This document shows, piece after piece, positions 41,701 through 49,475 of a stretch of DNA of 64,000 nucleotides; positions within the stretch are counted from its first letter, which is position 1; the number at the start of each line of letters is the position of its first letter. The position numbers were made by a program, and so were the translations under genes. The notes under the pieces are model-generated. The model made no database searches. It was not told where the DNA came from and saw only the letters and a program-made list of their open reading frames with translations. This DNA comes from Ottowia beijingensis (GTDB lineage: Bacteria; Pseudomonadota; Gammaproteobacteria; Burkholderiales; Burkholderiaceae_C), in the NCBI RefSeq assembly GCF_013423955.1, contig NZ_JACCKX010000001.1, forward strand, positions 3,162,001-3,226,000. Reading direction: 5' to 3'.

Positions 41701-42033
41701 GTGTGGGTTTGGCTTTGGCGGCTTTGGGGGCTTGGGCGTGGCAGCAGGGGCGGGGGCTGGTGGGGTGGGGGCGCCCAGCGCAAAGTCGGGCCGCTGCGCG
41801 CCGGTGGCCCGGGCGGTGGCGCCGCCGCGCCCTTTACCTTTGACTGCCAGGCCTGCCGCGACCAGCGCTTCGCGCGCCGTTTTGAAGTCGTCTTCTGTGG
41901 CGGGCGGTTTGTGGCCTTCGGCTTGGGCGGCGGCCAAAAATCGCTCCAGCAGCGTGCTGTTGCCTACGGTGGTGTGGTCTGCTGGCAGCAGGTTGAGCAA
42001 CAGCGTCGTCAGCTGTTGTTGTTCATTGGTCAT
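38768..42033 (-). CDS. Site-specific DNA methyltransferase, Mod type (seven apparent frameshifts)
   Basis: This amino-methyltransferase has about 1090 residues. Motif IV is [15 protein letters not shown] and motif I is [15 protein letters not shown], in the order IV-then-I typical of beta-class Mod proteins. Between them lies the specificity region, encoded by strikingly AT-rich DNA (about 40310-40900). The C-terminal third ([20 protein letters not shown]) is a conserved extension. Single missing bases are inferred near 41720, 41236, 40369, 40308, 40099, 39783 and 39602. An R1-like repeat encodes a linker about 41258-41335. The N-terminus [20 protein letters not shown] is winged-helix-like. 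Confidence 0.83.
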
Positions 42034-42068
42034 TCGCCCCGTCCCATCTGATCTCGATAAGAGGGAGG

Positions 42069-42257
42069 TTATAGCAGGACATCACGGCCCAAAGCCCTTT
42101 TCAGAAACCTCCGCAATGGCACATACACGGGCGAAGACTCGGGATGGTTGAGGATATGGGTCATACGCACCGCGCGCTCTGCGTCGGTCAGTTGGCGTTG
42201 GACTGTTGCTCTGTTTGCCTGCTCCAGGCCCGCAACACGGGTTTTGATGGATGCCAT
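42069..42257 (-). CDS. Small island protein, unknown
   Basis: This 62-residue protein is MASIKTRVAGLEQANRATVQ, then RQLTDAERAVRM, ending FLKRALGRDVLL. The first part looks like a short coiled coil (KTRVAGLEQ heptads), as do the next two genes' N-termini. AGGAG lies upstream of the ATG. It precedes mod by 35 bp. I recognise no family. Confidence 0.6.
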   Translation of the reverse strand: MASIKTRVAGLEQANRATVQRQLTDAERAVRMTHILNHPESSPVYVPLRRFLKRALGRDVLL

Positions 42258-42266
42258 GTATCACTC

Positions 42267-42482
42267 CTAATAGTCTGTCGATTCGTAGTCAGGGTCGTCG
42301 TACACAACGGGAAACGCACTCGGGCGACGCAACACCAGGGTAACAATCGCTGCATACATCTCGCTGGAGAACATGGGGAACTTGCCCGCATGGGTGATCA
42401 GCTCGTCGTCTCTCATGGCCTTGAGGTCCACAGGAGCGGCGGCCTTCTCCATCTTGGCCACACGCGTTTCAAGACGGGGCAT
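42267..42482 (-). CDS. Small island protein with N-terminal coiled coil, unknown
   Basis: This 71-residue protein starts MPRLETRVAKMEKAAAPVDL and ends FPVVYDDPDYESTDY. The opening resembles that of the flanking small genes (LE-RV-xLE). GGAG precedes the ATG, and it overlaps the upstream gene by 14 bp. The function is unknown. Confidence 0.6.
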   Translation of the reverse strand: MPRLETRVAKMEKAAAPVDLKAMRDDELITHAGKFPMFSSEMYAAIVTLVLRRPSAFPVVYDDPDYESTDY

Positions 42483-42684
42483 GGTTTGGCTCCAGTTGTT
42501 CCACGCGCGCCAGGAACTGTGCTTCGGTTTCGTTGCCCTGACGCTCGACCATGCTGCCATTCCAGAGCCTCATGCTGACCGCGCCACGCACTGGGCTGAC
42601 AAAGGTGATCCGAATGCGCGGTGGCACCACCGGCGCCGCGGTTACCTCCAGCACCTTGATGCGCTTCTCAAGACTTGCTGACAT
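42469..42684 (-). CDS. Small island protein, unknown
   Basis: This 71-residue protein starts MSASLEKRIKVLEVTAAPVV and continues PPRIRITFVSPVRGAVSMRL and EAQFLARVEQLEP. The N-terminus is a short helix with heptad leucines; the middle is beta-rich. It overlaps both neighbours, indicating translational coupling. I recognise no family. Confidence 0.6.
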   Translation of the reverse strand: MSASLEKRIKVLEVTAAPVVPPRIRITFVSPVRGAVSMRLWNGSMVERQGNETEAQFLARVEQLEPNHAPS

Positions 42685-43097
42685 GGTGCCTCTCCAGTGC
42701 CGCCACGCGGACTGCAAGTTCATCCACCTCGGCAACGCGGGCCAGCGCACCGAGAGCACCCATCAGGGCGGCACCCTGGCTTGGCGCCAGTTCGCCAGCA
42801 GACACGGCCGCCATCACGGCACGGCCTTGCTCGGTCAGCGTGCCATTGGGCAGGTTGAGGGGCTGGGCCATGTCAGTCGCTTTGAGCGGCGCGACCGTGC
42901 GTTCCAACAACAGGCGGGCGGCGCCCACATCACCGTCGAGCGCGCGCTGCATCATGGCTTCCAGCAGGTCGGGCACACGGGCGGCGATAGCCGAACGGAT
43001 CTGTGCCACGTCACCCGAACCCTTTGGGCGACCCTTGGGGTTGCCGGACTGACCCGGTTTCCAGCCGTGGCCCTGGGGCGGCTTCTTTTTCAGTCAT
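42668..43097 (-). CDS. DUF5681 domain protein (apparent N-terminal frameshift)
   Basis: The conserved stretch GWKPGQSGNPKGRPKGSGD identifies a DUF5681-type N-terminus, often found in phage and island proteins near small-terminase-like genes. It is followed by AQIRSAIAARVPDLLEAMMQ, RALDGDVGAARLLLERTVAP and a helical tail. The conserved part is out of frame with the ATG at 43097 because of an A-run discrepancy near 43087; without correction a shorter frame starts at 43009. The ATG overlaps the upstream gene's stop by eight bases. Confidence 0.65.
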
Positions 43098-43461
43098 GGT
43101 TGTTCTCCCGTTGTTCTTTCAGGGATGCGATGGGTGCTTGGGTCAGCTTGCCCAAGAAGTGCTCAAGCAGTTCCTGTCGCAGGTGAGGTGGTGTCTCCAG
43201 CACTTGCTCTCGCATGTCCTGGCGGGCCTTCTCGCCGTCGTTGAACTGGTCGCAGCGGCGCATGGCGACTTCCAGTAGCTGCACCGTGATGCGGCTCGAT
43301 TCCAGCAAATACGCGATCAGGTCTGGCTTGTGGGTCAGCACGGCAGCGCGCTGTGATGGCGATAGCTTTCCGGCGGGCACCACGATGCCGGTTTGGTCGG
43401 GTGTCACGCTGGGTTCTATGCCCGACGCCAGTAGGTCGGCAAGAATGGTTTCTGGCGTCAT
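43090..43461 (-). CDS. TubC N-terminal docking-domain-like protein
   Basis: In this 123-residue protein the first 50 residues (ILADLLASGIEPSVTPDQTG, then LSPSQRAAVLTHKPDLIAYL) resemble the TubC_N docking domain pattern seen in many island and phage primase-associated proteins. The rest is helical and charged. It starts within the last codons of the primase gene (43458-43461, ATGA overlap) and probably travels with it. The function is unknown. Confidence 0.65.
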   Translation of the reverse strand: MTPETILADLLASGIEPSVTPDQTGIVVPAGKLSPSQRAAVLTHKPDLIAYLLESSRITVQLLEVAMRRCDQFNDGEKARQDMREQVLETPPHLRQELLEHFLGKLTQAPIASLKEQRENNHD

Positions 43462-45957
43462 AGCACCTCCGTCGCCAATGTCCCAGCCGGACTCGAAGTC
43501 ATGGAAGTCTTAATGTCATGCCCGACACCAGACGGAACGATGACTTCATGACTTGCATGACATGGAGTCGCCAGTTTGCCTTTGATGGCCCACTTCACCT
43601 TGCCGCCGATGTTGCCAAGACTTTTGCACTCTACGCCCAGCTGGCGCAGTGCTGGTGACGCACGTCGCAGCGCATCGCCCAGGCCTTTCGGTGTACGCGG
43701 CCAGGCTTCAGCACCCGCAGGTTTGTAGTGTTCCAGGCGCGTCAGAATGTCCTTCACGCTCGCCTCGATGCCGTAGGGGTTGGCTTCGATGAACTCCAGC
43801 ACCGCAGACGCTACGGGGCTCGCATCGAGGGTGCGGGCCACCGTCTCGGCTCGGGTTGTCTGGAACTGCTGGAGGAACTCGTTCGGGTGCTTGCCTGATG
43901 CCTTGGCCAGCGCCATACCCAACAGAACGTACTCCACCAGGCGCGGGCGATCTTCACGGGGAAGGCCCACGTTGGGCAGCTCGCGCAGCGCACCCGCCGC
44001 CAGGTCGAACAGTGCGCCCAGCATGCCGGGCAGCGCACGGTCGAATGCTTGCCACTGCTGACTGCTTGACTGGCGCGTGTCGATCACCGGGCATTCCACG
44101 CTGATGACGCGATCCACCAGGTCTTGCTGGGTCACGCTGATGCTGATGCCGTTCACCATCCAGGGCGGCGCACGCTGATGACGTGCTCCTCCGAGTCGGT
44201 GAAAAGCTGTCGTTTGGCGAAGCCGCCGCCGGTGCTCAGAATCGCCAGCGCATCTTGCATGGGGCCTGCAAGATGACTGACGTTCTCGTAGCAGACAGCA
44301 TGGTTCTGCCCGGCCGCCACAAAGATATCCTCCACGGTCTTGGGTGCGCCGCGCAGGTTGCAGCCGTTGGGGTCGATCAGGCGGCGCAGGGCTTCAGCGG
44401 TGGTGCTCTTGCCGCTGCCTTGTTCGCCCACCAGCTCCAGGCCGGGGAAGGGTGTGTCAGGGCGCAGTGAGTCCACCAGCCAGGCCAGCACCAGCAGACG
44501 TTGCTGCTCGGGGACGTTGGCGATTCCCCACAAGGGCGCGATGCTGCCGCCGCCCACAGGCATGGGGAGGGGCTGCATGGACTCGCCACGCACGAACAAC
44601 ACCGGGGACGTTCTACGACCCTCCAGCCGGTTTTGGTCAGCTCCACAGCATGGCTATTGCCTGCATGGCACAAGTCAATCCAGTAGCGCCCATCGCAGCC
44701 TGCAACGCGGATGTAAACATCCTGCGGATCGCCCTCAAACCGGGCAAGGGCCTGCAGCGTGCCCAGCGCCTCGCGCCAGGATTGGTCGCGCACTGCAATT
44801 TCCATTTGTGCGAAGAAACCTGCTGTCACGCGGTCACGAAACTGGCGTGCACCCATGCGGCGCACTTCGCCGGTGTGGCGGTCGCTGGCGTAGGTGTCTC
44901 CGTTTTTGTCGTGCAGCAGGTCGAAGCGCTCGCGAACGAACTTGACCAGCAGGTCAGTCTGAGAAGGCTTCTTCTCGGGCTCGTCCTCGCCGGGTTCAGC
45001 GTTCGCTGCAGGTGCTTCTTTCAGCATGTCCTCCAGGGCCGCGACACTGCCGCCCGCGTCCAGCCAATCCGACACATCTCCCTTTTCCGGCAGGTCGGGC
45101 AGTTCTACGACGCGAACATCGGTTGCGATGCCGCGCAGTGCCTTGACGGCCTTCCTTGCGTGCTCACGGCCTGCATCATCGTTGTCGGGCAGGACGACCA
45201 CATGGCGGCCGCGCAGGAACTCGGAATGCTCCTTGCGCCACTTGCCAGCGCCACCTGCATTGCAGGTTGCCACCAGGCCCAGGGATGCAAGGCGGTCTGC
45301 GTCCTTTTCTCCTTCCACCAGGTACACCACCGCATCGGGCGCTGCCGCCAGCTCAGGCAGGCGGTAGGGCACAACGCGCACGTCCTTGACGCTCCAGCTC
45401 CAGCGCTCGCCATCGGGGCGACGCTGACGGAATGTCTTGGGCTCCATGCGAACGACCTGCATCAGCAGTTCGCCCTGTTCATTGCGGTAGTCGTAGGTGC
45501 TTACGATCTTGGTCGGGGCTTTGCTGGCCTTGGGCGCAGGCGCACTCTTGGCTGGCGCCGGGCATGACTTCATGACTTGCATGACTTCGCGCCCGGCTGG
45601 AGTGCTGGCGCGGTCATTGCCGATGAATCCGTTTTGGAGCAGCCACTGATGCGCCGCGCCGCGTTCTTTGATGCCGGTACCGTACTGCACCAGCTTGATG
45701 ACGCCGCCTCCCTCATCGGCTTCGTGGTCGAAGAACAGGTTTTTCTCCAGGTCAACGGATTTGCTGCCGTGACTGCCGAAGCGCAGCTCGCTGGGCTTGG
45801 AAAGCTGCTCGTTCGGGTCGCCCCAAAAATGGCATGCAACTGGGCCGATCAGGCCGGTGTAGTCAAGGGCGTCGTTGGCGGTAATTTTCTTTTGGAAGGG
45901 GTTGTGTGCATGACCACCCCTTTCAAGCCGAATGGGCCTGTTCGTTGAGCCATGCAC
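43458..45957 (-). CDS. Primase/helicase (Toprim plus AAA ATPase) of the island (two apparent frameshifts)
   Basis: This is a protein of about 833 residues. A degenerate CHC2-like primase start ([20 protein letters not shown]) is followed by a Toprim domain ([20 protein letters not shown] with [19 protein letters not shown]). The ATPase domain has [20 protein letters not shown]. Breaks near 44605 (VVERP to VLFVRGES) and 44163 (ISVRRP to WMVNGISI) each need one base; the 2500-nt span is two short. Such fusions replicate or mobilise P4-like elements. The start at 45957 overlaps the AlpA gene by 35 bp and is uncertain. Confidence 0.8.
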
Positions 45958-46243
45958 GCACTTCTCCCACCCTCCAAGCCGTCACTCCCGCGGACAACTT
46001 GGTGGGTTGCGGAAATTTATGGCTTGCAATCAGCCGCCAAAAAGTAGCTGGGCTGAACGGCAGTGGCGTGGGGCGGGTCGGGTGCTTCGGGTCTCGCACC
46101 AGCCCAGACTGCCGAATCCAGGCGGTATCCGGCAAGTCGTCAAAGTTCGGGATTTGTGCGGTGTTCTGTTCCAGCTTTGCCGGGGGTATAGCGGCTTTCG
46201 TTTGCTGTTTACGGGCCGTTTGTGGCGTAGGTTGGCAGGGCAT
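45923..46243 (-). CDS. AlpA-like helix-turn-helix regulator
   Basis: This 106-residue protein starts MPCQPTPQTARKQQTKAAIP. The C-terminal half contains LPFSPATFWRLIASHKFPQP and [20 protein letters not shown], the AlpA pattern of a winged helix that recognises DNA. AlpA proteins activate excision or integrase genes in P4-like elements. I chose the inner ATG at 46243 because an upstream in-frame ATG lacks a ribosome site. It heads the minus-strand island operon. Confidence 0.78.
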   Translation of the reverse strand: MPCQPTPQTARKQQTKAAIPPAKLEQNTAQIPNFDDLPDTAWIRQSGLVRDPKHPTRPTPLPFSPATFWRLIASHKFPQPTKLSAGVTAWRVGEVRAWLNEQAHSA

Positions 46244-46371
46244 CTCTGTGACTCCGATGATGCACAGCGAACAGCCATGGCCAGTGGCTGCAAGCGGTGC
46301 GATGGCTTGAAAGTGCGCGCAAATCAAATGTGCAAGTTCAAGCCATCAGAGCCAAACCGGACTGGGGGATA

Positions 46372-46451
46372 CTTCTGAGATTTAGTGGTTACATTTGAGA
46401 TGAAATAATATTTATGTCAACGAGTTACGTGCAATTTAGCTTCTGAGATTT
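46372..46451. promoter_or_regulatory. Direct repeats in the alpA/winged-helix promoter region
   Basis: CTTCTGAGATTT occurs exactly at 46372-46383 and 46440-46451, with a related TTTGAGAT at 46394 in between. The interval is AT-rich, unlike its surroundings. These are candidate operators for the AlpA-like protein or the 46457 gene product. Confidence 0.5.
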
Positions 46452-46456
46452 GCATC

Positions 46457-46825
46457 ATGGAAAAGCCTGCCAAAAGACGTGCTCCGCATGGCGCAACAAG
46501 CCTCATGGTTCTGGATGCGCTTGTGCGATTGCACACGCGAGGCGGTAGGCGTGTGAAAGTTTCGCGGGTCGAATTGCTGCGTTCGATATCCCTGCCGGAG
46601 ACGACAGTGGATGACCGCTTAAGAACTTTGATCAAAGAGGGGCGTGTGTTGCGCGTGGGCCGCGCGCTGTATGTGCCCGAGTCGTGGCCGGGTCAGGAGC
46701 CACGCCGCTCGGAGCCCCCAGGTACCAGAAAAACAACGATCCTGCCCGATGGCATGGTGGTTGTGGAGGAGTGGAGCAGGCCCCCAGGGGATGGTGATAG
46801 ACCCCTGCTTCTTACGCTTTCTTGA
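46457..46825 (+). CDS. Winged-helix-like island protein, unknown
   Basis: This 122-residue protein starts MEKPAKRRAPHGATSLMVLD. Its middle fits a winged helix: ALVRLHTRGGRRVKVSRVEL, SISLPETTVDDRLRTLIKEG then RVLRVGRALYVPE, where a strand-turn-strand wing follows the recognition helix. The Pro-rich tail is likely disordered. It is the only island gene on the plus strand, divergent from alpA and overlapping the integrase stop by 14 bp. A repressor role is inferred. Confidence 0.65.
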   Translation: MEKPAKRRAPHGATSLMVLDALVRLHTRGGRRVKVSRVELLRSISLPETTVDDRLRTLIKEGRVLRVGRALYVPESWPGQEPRRSEPPGTRKTTILPDGMVVVEEWSRPPGDGDRPLLLTLS

Positions 46826-48052
46826 ATTGAATCACTTCTGCGCCCATCCGCAGTTTGTCCAGGTAGTCTGCCCAATCGCTCATCATCCTGCGCCGCTGTT
46901 CCATGAATTCGGCGCGGTCATACGCAGCCCCCAGCGGTCCAGATTTACCGTGCGCCAGTTGGGCTTCGATCACGTCGGCGGATATGCCGGGGATCCGCTC
47001 AATCATCAGCGTGCGCGCCATGGCCCGGAACCCGTGGGCGCTCATCTCGTCGGAGGCAAAGCCCATGCGCCGCAGGGCTGCATTGATGGTGTTGTCACTC
47101 ATGGCCCGCTCGCCCGTGCGCAGGCTGGGGAACACGTAGCGGCCATGGCCGGTGAGGGGCTGAAGCTCTTTCAAGATGGCGATGGCCTGCGGGGCCAGGG
47201 GCACAAAGTGCGGCCTGCCGTTGAGCTTCTGCGCCAGTCGCCGCTTCATGTCCTGGGATGGGATGGTCAGCAGGGCTGTGTCAAAGTCAATCCACGCCCA
47301 TTCCATCTGCCTGATGTTGCCGGGGCGCTGAAAGAGCAGGGCAGATAGCGCCAGCGCCGCCTTGGTCATGGGCTGGCCGGTGTAGCCGTCAATGGCCCGC
47401 AGCAGCTCGCCCGCCTTGGCTGGCTCCAGCACCGCAGCCATGTGCTTGACTACCACGGGCTTTAAGGCGCCGTGCAGGTCGGTAACGGGGCTGCGTTCGC
47501 AGCGCCCCGTCTGGACACCGTAGCGGAACACCTGCCCGGCGGTCTGGCGCAGTGTGTGGGCGGTTTCGTTGGCGCCGCGCTTCTCTACCTTGCGCAGTGC
47601 GTCCAGCAGCACGGGAGCGGTGATGGCGGGCAACGTAAGCTTGCCGATGTACGGGAACAGGTCTTTCTCCATGCGCTCGATCCACCGCGCTGCATAGCGG
47701 GGCTCCAGCCGCTGGCCTGGGTGGCGTGGAACTCGCGGGCCACGGCTTCGAAAGTGTTGGCTGCGGCTACGCGGGTTGCCAGCTTCTCGGCCTTCTTGGC
47801 CGCGCTGGGGTCGAGTCCTTCGGCCAGGAGTTCGCGGGCTTCTTCGCGGCGCTTGCGGGCCTTCGCCAAAGAGACTTCGGGGTACACGCCTAATGCAAGT
47901 GTCTTGCGTTTATTGGCGTGGGTGTAGTCCATCCGCCAGTACCTGCCGCTGGCCTTGACCAGCAGGTACATGCCCCCGCCATCGGCGTGCTTGTCCCCGC
48001 TGGCTTTGCCGGTGTGCTTCACCTGTCTAACGAATGTGTCTGTGAGTGCCAT
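46812..48052 (-). CDS. P4-type tyrosine integrase (one apparent frameshift)
   Basis: This protein of about 413 residues has an N-terminal DUF4102 arm-binding domain (HADGGGMYLLVKASGRYWRM, LALGVYPEVSLAKARKRREE). The catalytic domain has the first Arg in FQRPGNIRQMEW, HGFRAMARTL (HxxR), QLAHG and the nucleophile Tyr in LGAAYDRAEF. A break near 47707 separates the two; one restored base joins them (span 1241 nt). It adjoins tRNA-Arg(TCT), its target. The C-terminus overlaps the convergent gene at 46457. Confidence 0.9.
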
Positions 48053-48065
48053 TGCTTCCCCTGCT

Positions 48066-48129
48066 AACGGTATCTCGGGTGCGGTACTTCAGAGATACCG
48101 TCAGAGATACCGTTTTTTTGACGGTATCT
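48066..48129. promoter_or_regulatory. Candidate integrase arm sites and attP-type palindromes, right end
   Basis: AGAGATACCGT occurs at 48091-48101 and 48103-48113, with inverted ACGGTATCT at 48067 and 48121. These mirror the tandem TACCGT pair at the left end. The region is also the integrase promoter. Confidence 0.6.
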
Positions 48130-48161
48130 CATGGTACGCAGTGAAATGGCCTGAGACAACA

Positions 48162-48195
48162 AAAAACCCGCAACGCTAGGAAACGTGCGGGTTTT
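48162..48195 (-). terminator. Terminator hairpin downstream of the tRNA genes
   Basis: AAAACCCGCA pairs with TGCGGGTTTT, with T-rich flanks on both strands. It would end the minus-strand tRNA transcript. Confidence 0.78.
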
Positions 48196-48227
48196 GAGAG
48201 GTTGTGAGACTGTATGGAGGTCTGTTT

Positions 48228-48242
48228 TGGCCTGCCCGGAGG
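48228..48242. other. Right attachment site (attR core, in tRNA-Arg)
   Basis: TGGCCTGCCCGGAGG is the CCA end and acceptor strand of the tRNA. It is repeated at 32454-32468. Confidence 0.78.
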
Positions 48243-48303
48243 GACTCGAACCCCGACCTGCTGCTTAGAAGGCAGCTGCTCTATCCAGTTGAGCTACGGG
48301 CAG
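48228..48303 (-). tRNA. tRNA-Arg (anticodon TCT)
   Basis: A cloverleaf is readable on the minus strand. The acceptor CTGCCCG pairs with CGGGCAG, discriminator G and encoded CCA follow, the D-arm is GCTC/GAGC, and the anticodon arm GCTGC-CTTCTAA-GCAGC has TCT. The T-arm reads GGGG-TTCGAGT-CCCTC; one G is missing for a perfect five-pair stem, so the gene is 76 rather than 77 nt. Its 3' end is the island attachment site. Confidence 0.93.
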
Positions 48304-48310
48304 AAAGAAT

Positions 48311-48334
48311 GAAGGCCCGACGATGCGGGCCTTC
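48311..48334. terminator. Hairpin between the two tRNA genes
   Basis: GAAGGCCCG and CGGGCCTTC form a perfect 9-bp stem with a 6-base loop; on the minus strand it is followed by ATTCTTT. It may be a terminator or processing site for tRNA-Pro. Confidence 0.6.
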
Positions 48335-48347
48335 ATTGTGTACGAAA

Positions 48348-48424
48348 TGGTCGGAGCGGCGGGATTCGAACTCGCGACCCTCTGCTCCCAAAGCAGATGC
48401 GCTACCAGGCTGCGCTACGCTCCG
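48348..48424 (-). tRNA. tRNA-Pro (anticodon TGG)
   Basis: On the minus strand the acceptor CGGAGCG pairs with CGCTCCG. The anticodon loop CTTTGGGAG carries TGG, the T-loop is TTCGAAT, and discriminator A and CCA are encoded. All stems pair; 77 nt. Confidence 0.96.
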
Positions 48425-48460
48425 ACGAAACGCGGATTCTACATCGGGCGGCGCGGGTTT

Positions 48461-49156
48461 TCAGCGGCGCTGGTACTGCGTCTGGCCAAACAGCACTTCC
48501 TTTTCCGCGTCGGTGCGCACGGGCTGGCGCAGCTCGGCCAGCACCTGCACGCCGCGCTGCACGGCGGGGCGCTCGCCGATGCGGTCGAACCAGGCCTTGA
48601 GCGCGGGGTAGTCGGCCCAGTCGATGCCCTGGCTCTCCCAGCTGCGCAGCCAGGGGAAGATGGCGATGTCGGCGAGGGTGTAGTCGGCGCCGGCAATGTA
48701 GGCGCCCGTGTGCTGGATGCGCTTGTCCATCACGCCGTACAGGCGCCGGGCCTCGTTGGTGTAGCGGTTGATGCCGTAGTCGATCTTCTCGGGCGCGTAG
48801 ATGCGGAAGTGGTGCGCCTGGCCCAGCATGGGGCCGACGCCGCCCATCTGGAACATGAGCCATTGCAGCACCTCGTAGCGGCCGCGCGTGTCGGCGGGCA
48901 TGAAGCGGCCGGTCTTCTCGGCCAGGTAGAGCAGGATGGCGCCCGATTCGAAGACCGACATCGGCTGGCCGTCGGGGCCTTCGCTGTCGACGAGGGCGGG
49001 GATCTTGTTGTTGGGGCTGATGGCCAGGAAGTCGGGCGTGAACTGGTCGCCCTTGCCAATGTTGATGGGGTGCACGCGGTAGGGCAGGGCGCATTCCTCC
49101 AGCATGATGTGCACCTTGTGGCCGTTGGGCGTGGGCCAGGAATAGAGGTCGATCAC
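48461..49156 (-). CDS. Glutathione S-transferase, YfcG/YghU (nu-class) type
   Basis: This 231-residue protein begins at GTG with [20 protein letters not shown], the nu-class N-terminal thioredoxin fold with TPNGx[28 protein letters not shown] (glutathione-binding ESGAI) and [20 protein letters not shown] follow. Related E. coli enzymes show disulfide-bond reductase activity with two glutathiones. The frame is intact. The GTG is chosen because no ATG lies close and the fold starts there. Upstream is a repeat-filled 319-bp gap. Confidence 0.92.
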   Translation of the reverse strand: MIDLYSWPTPNGHKVHIMLEECALPYRVHPINIGKGDQFTPDFLAISPNNKIPALVDSEGPDGQPMSVFESGAILLYLAEKTGRFMPADTRGRYEVLQWLMFQMGGVGPMLGQAHHFRIYAPEKIDYGINRYTNEARRLYGVMDKRIQHTGAYIAGADYTLADIAIFPWLRSWESQGIDWADYPALKAWFDRIGERPAVQRGVQVLAELRQPVRTDAEKEVLFGQTQYQRR

Positions 49157-49252
49157 AGGCGGGCTCCGTGGTTTTCTGGGTTGCAAGCGTGCATTGTGCG
49201 GTCGGCGGGCCGGGGATGCCGCGGGCAGGGCCATGCGGGGTGCATCAAAACA

Positions 49253-49367
49253 GGGGGACTTGTCAAATATTCTTGACCATAAAAAAGCCATCAGCGCCTG
49301 TATATCGGGCGCAAGCAGCTCTTGAATTGATACTTCAAAGTGGCGCCAATTGGCTATCGCTTGTTTT
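49253..49367 (+). repeat. R2 repeat, copy A
   Basis: This repeat aligns with 56104-56220. Shared blocks in order are AAATATTCTT, GGCGCAAG, AGCTCT, TGGCGCCAA and TGGCTATCGC. Part of it (GGGCGCAAGCAGCT) is an R1 arm. It lies in the otherwise geneless 49157-49475 gap. Confidence 0.78.
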
Positions 49368-49475
49368 GGCCGCCTCCGACCAGCGTGCCGAGCCAAAAAG
49401 GCGGCCATCGGGGCGATGGCCGCCTGTGTGGCGCGGGCGGGCGCGCTGCTTGGTGCGGGGCGGGCCCGCGGGGCA

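Larger units (their letters stand above)
32454..48242. mobile_element. Integrative genomic island in tRNA-Arg(TCT)
   Basis: The sequence TGGCCTGCCCGGAGG occurs at 32454-32468 and again at 48228-48242, where it is the 3' end (with CCA) of tRNA-Arg(TCT). A P4-type tyrosine recombinase (46812-48052) lies next to the tRNA. Similar tandem TACCGT sites lie just inside both ends. Cargo includes a restriction-modification-like operon, metallopeptidase, primase, AlpA-like regulator and several small unknown genes. No conjugation or phage structural genes are seen, so mobility would need a helper. The interval 32206-32659 has no gene beyond the attachment site and the arm sites. Confidence 0.85.

Noticed and set aside
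34160..42033. BREX, DISARM or a classical type I system
   Set aside because: There is no PglZ, BrxC/L, DrmA/B or HsdS-like protein; the helicase plus Mod layout fits a type III-like scheme with extra genes.
32454..48242. Prophage
   Set aside because: No capsid, tail, portal, large terminase or lysis gene is recognisable; integrase, AlpA and primase alone fit a P4-like or satellite island.
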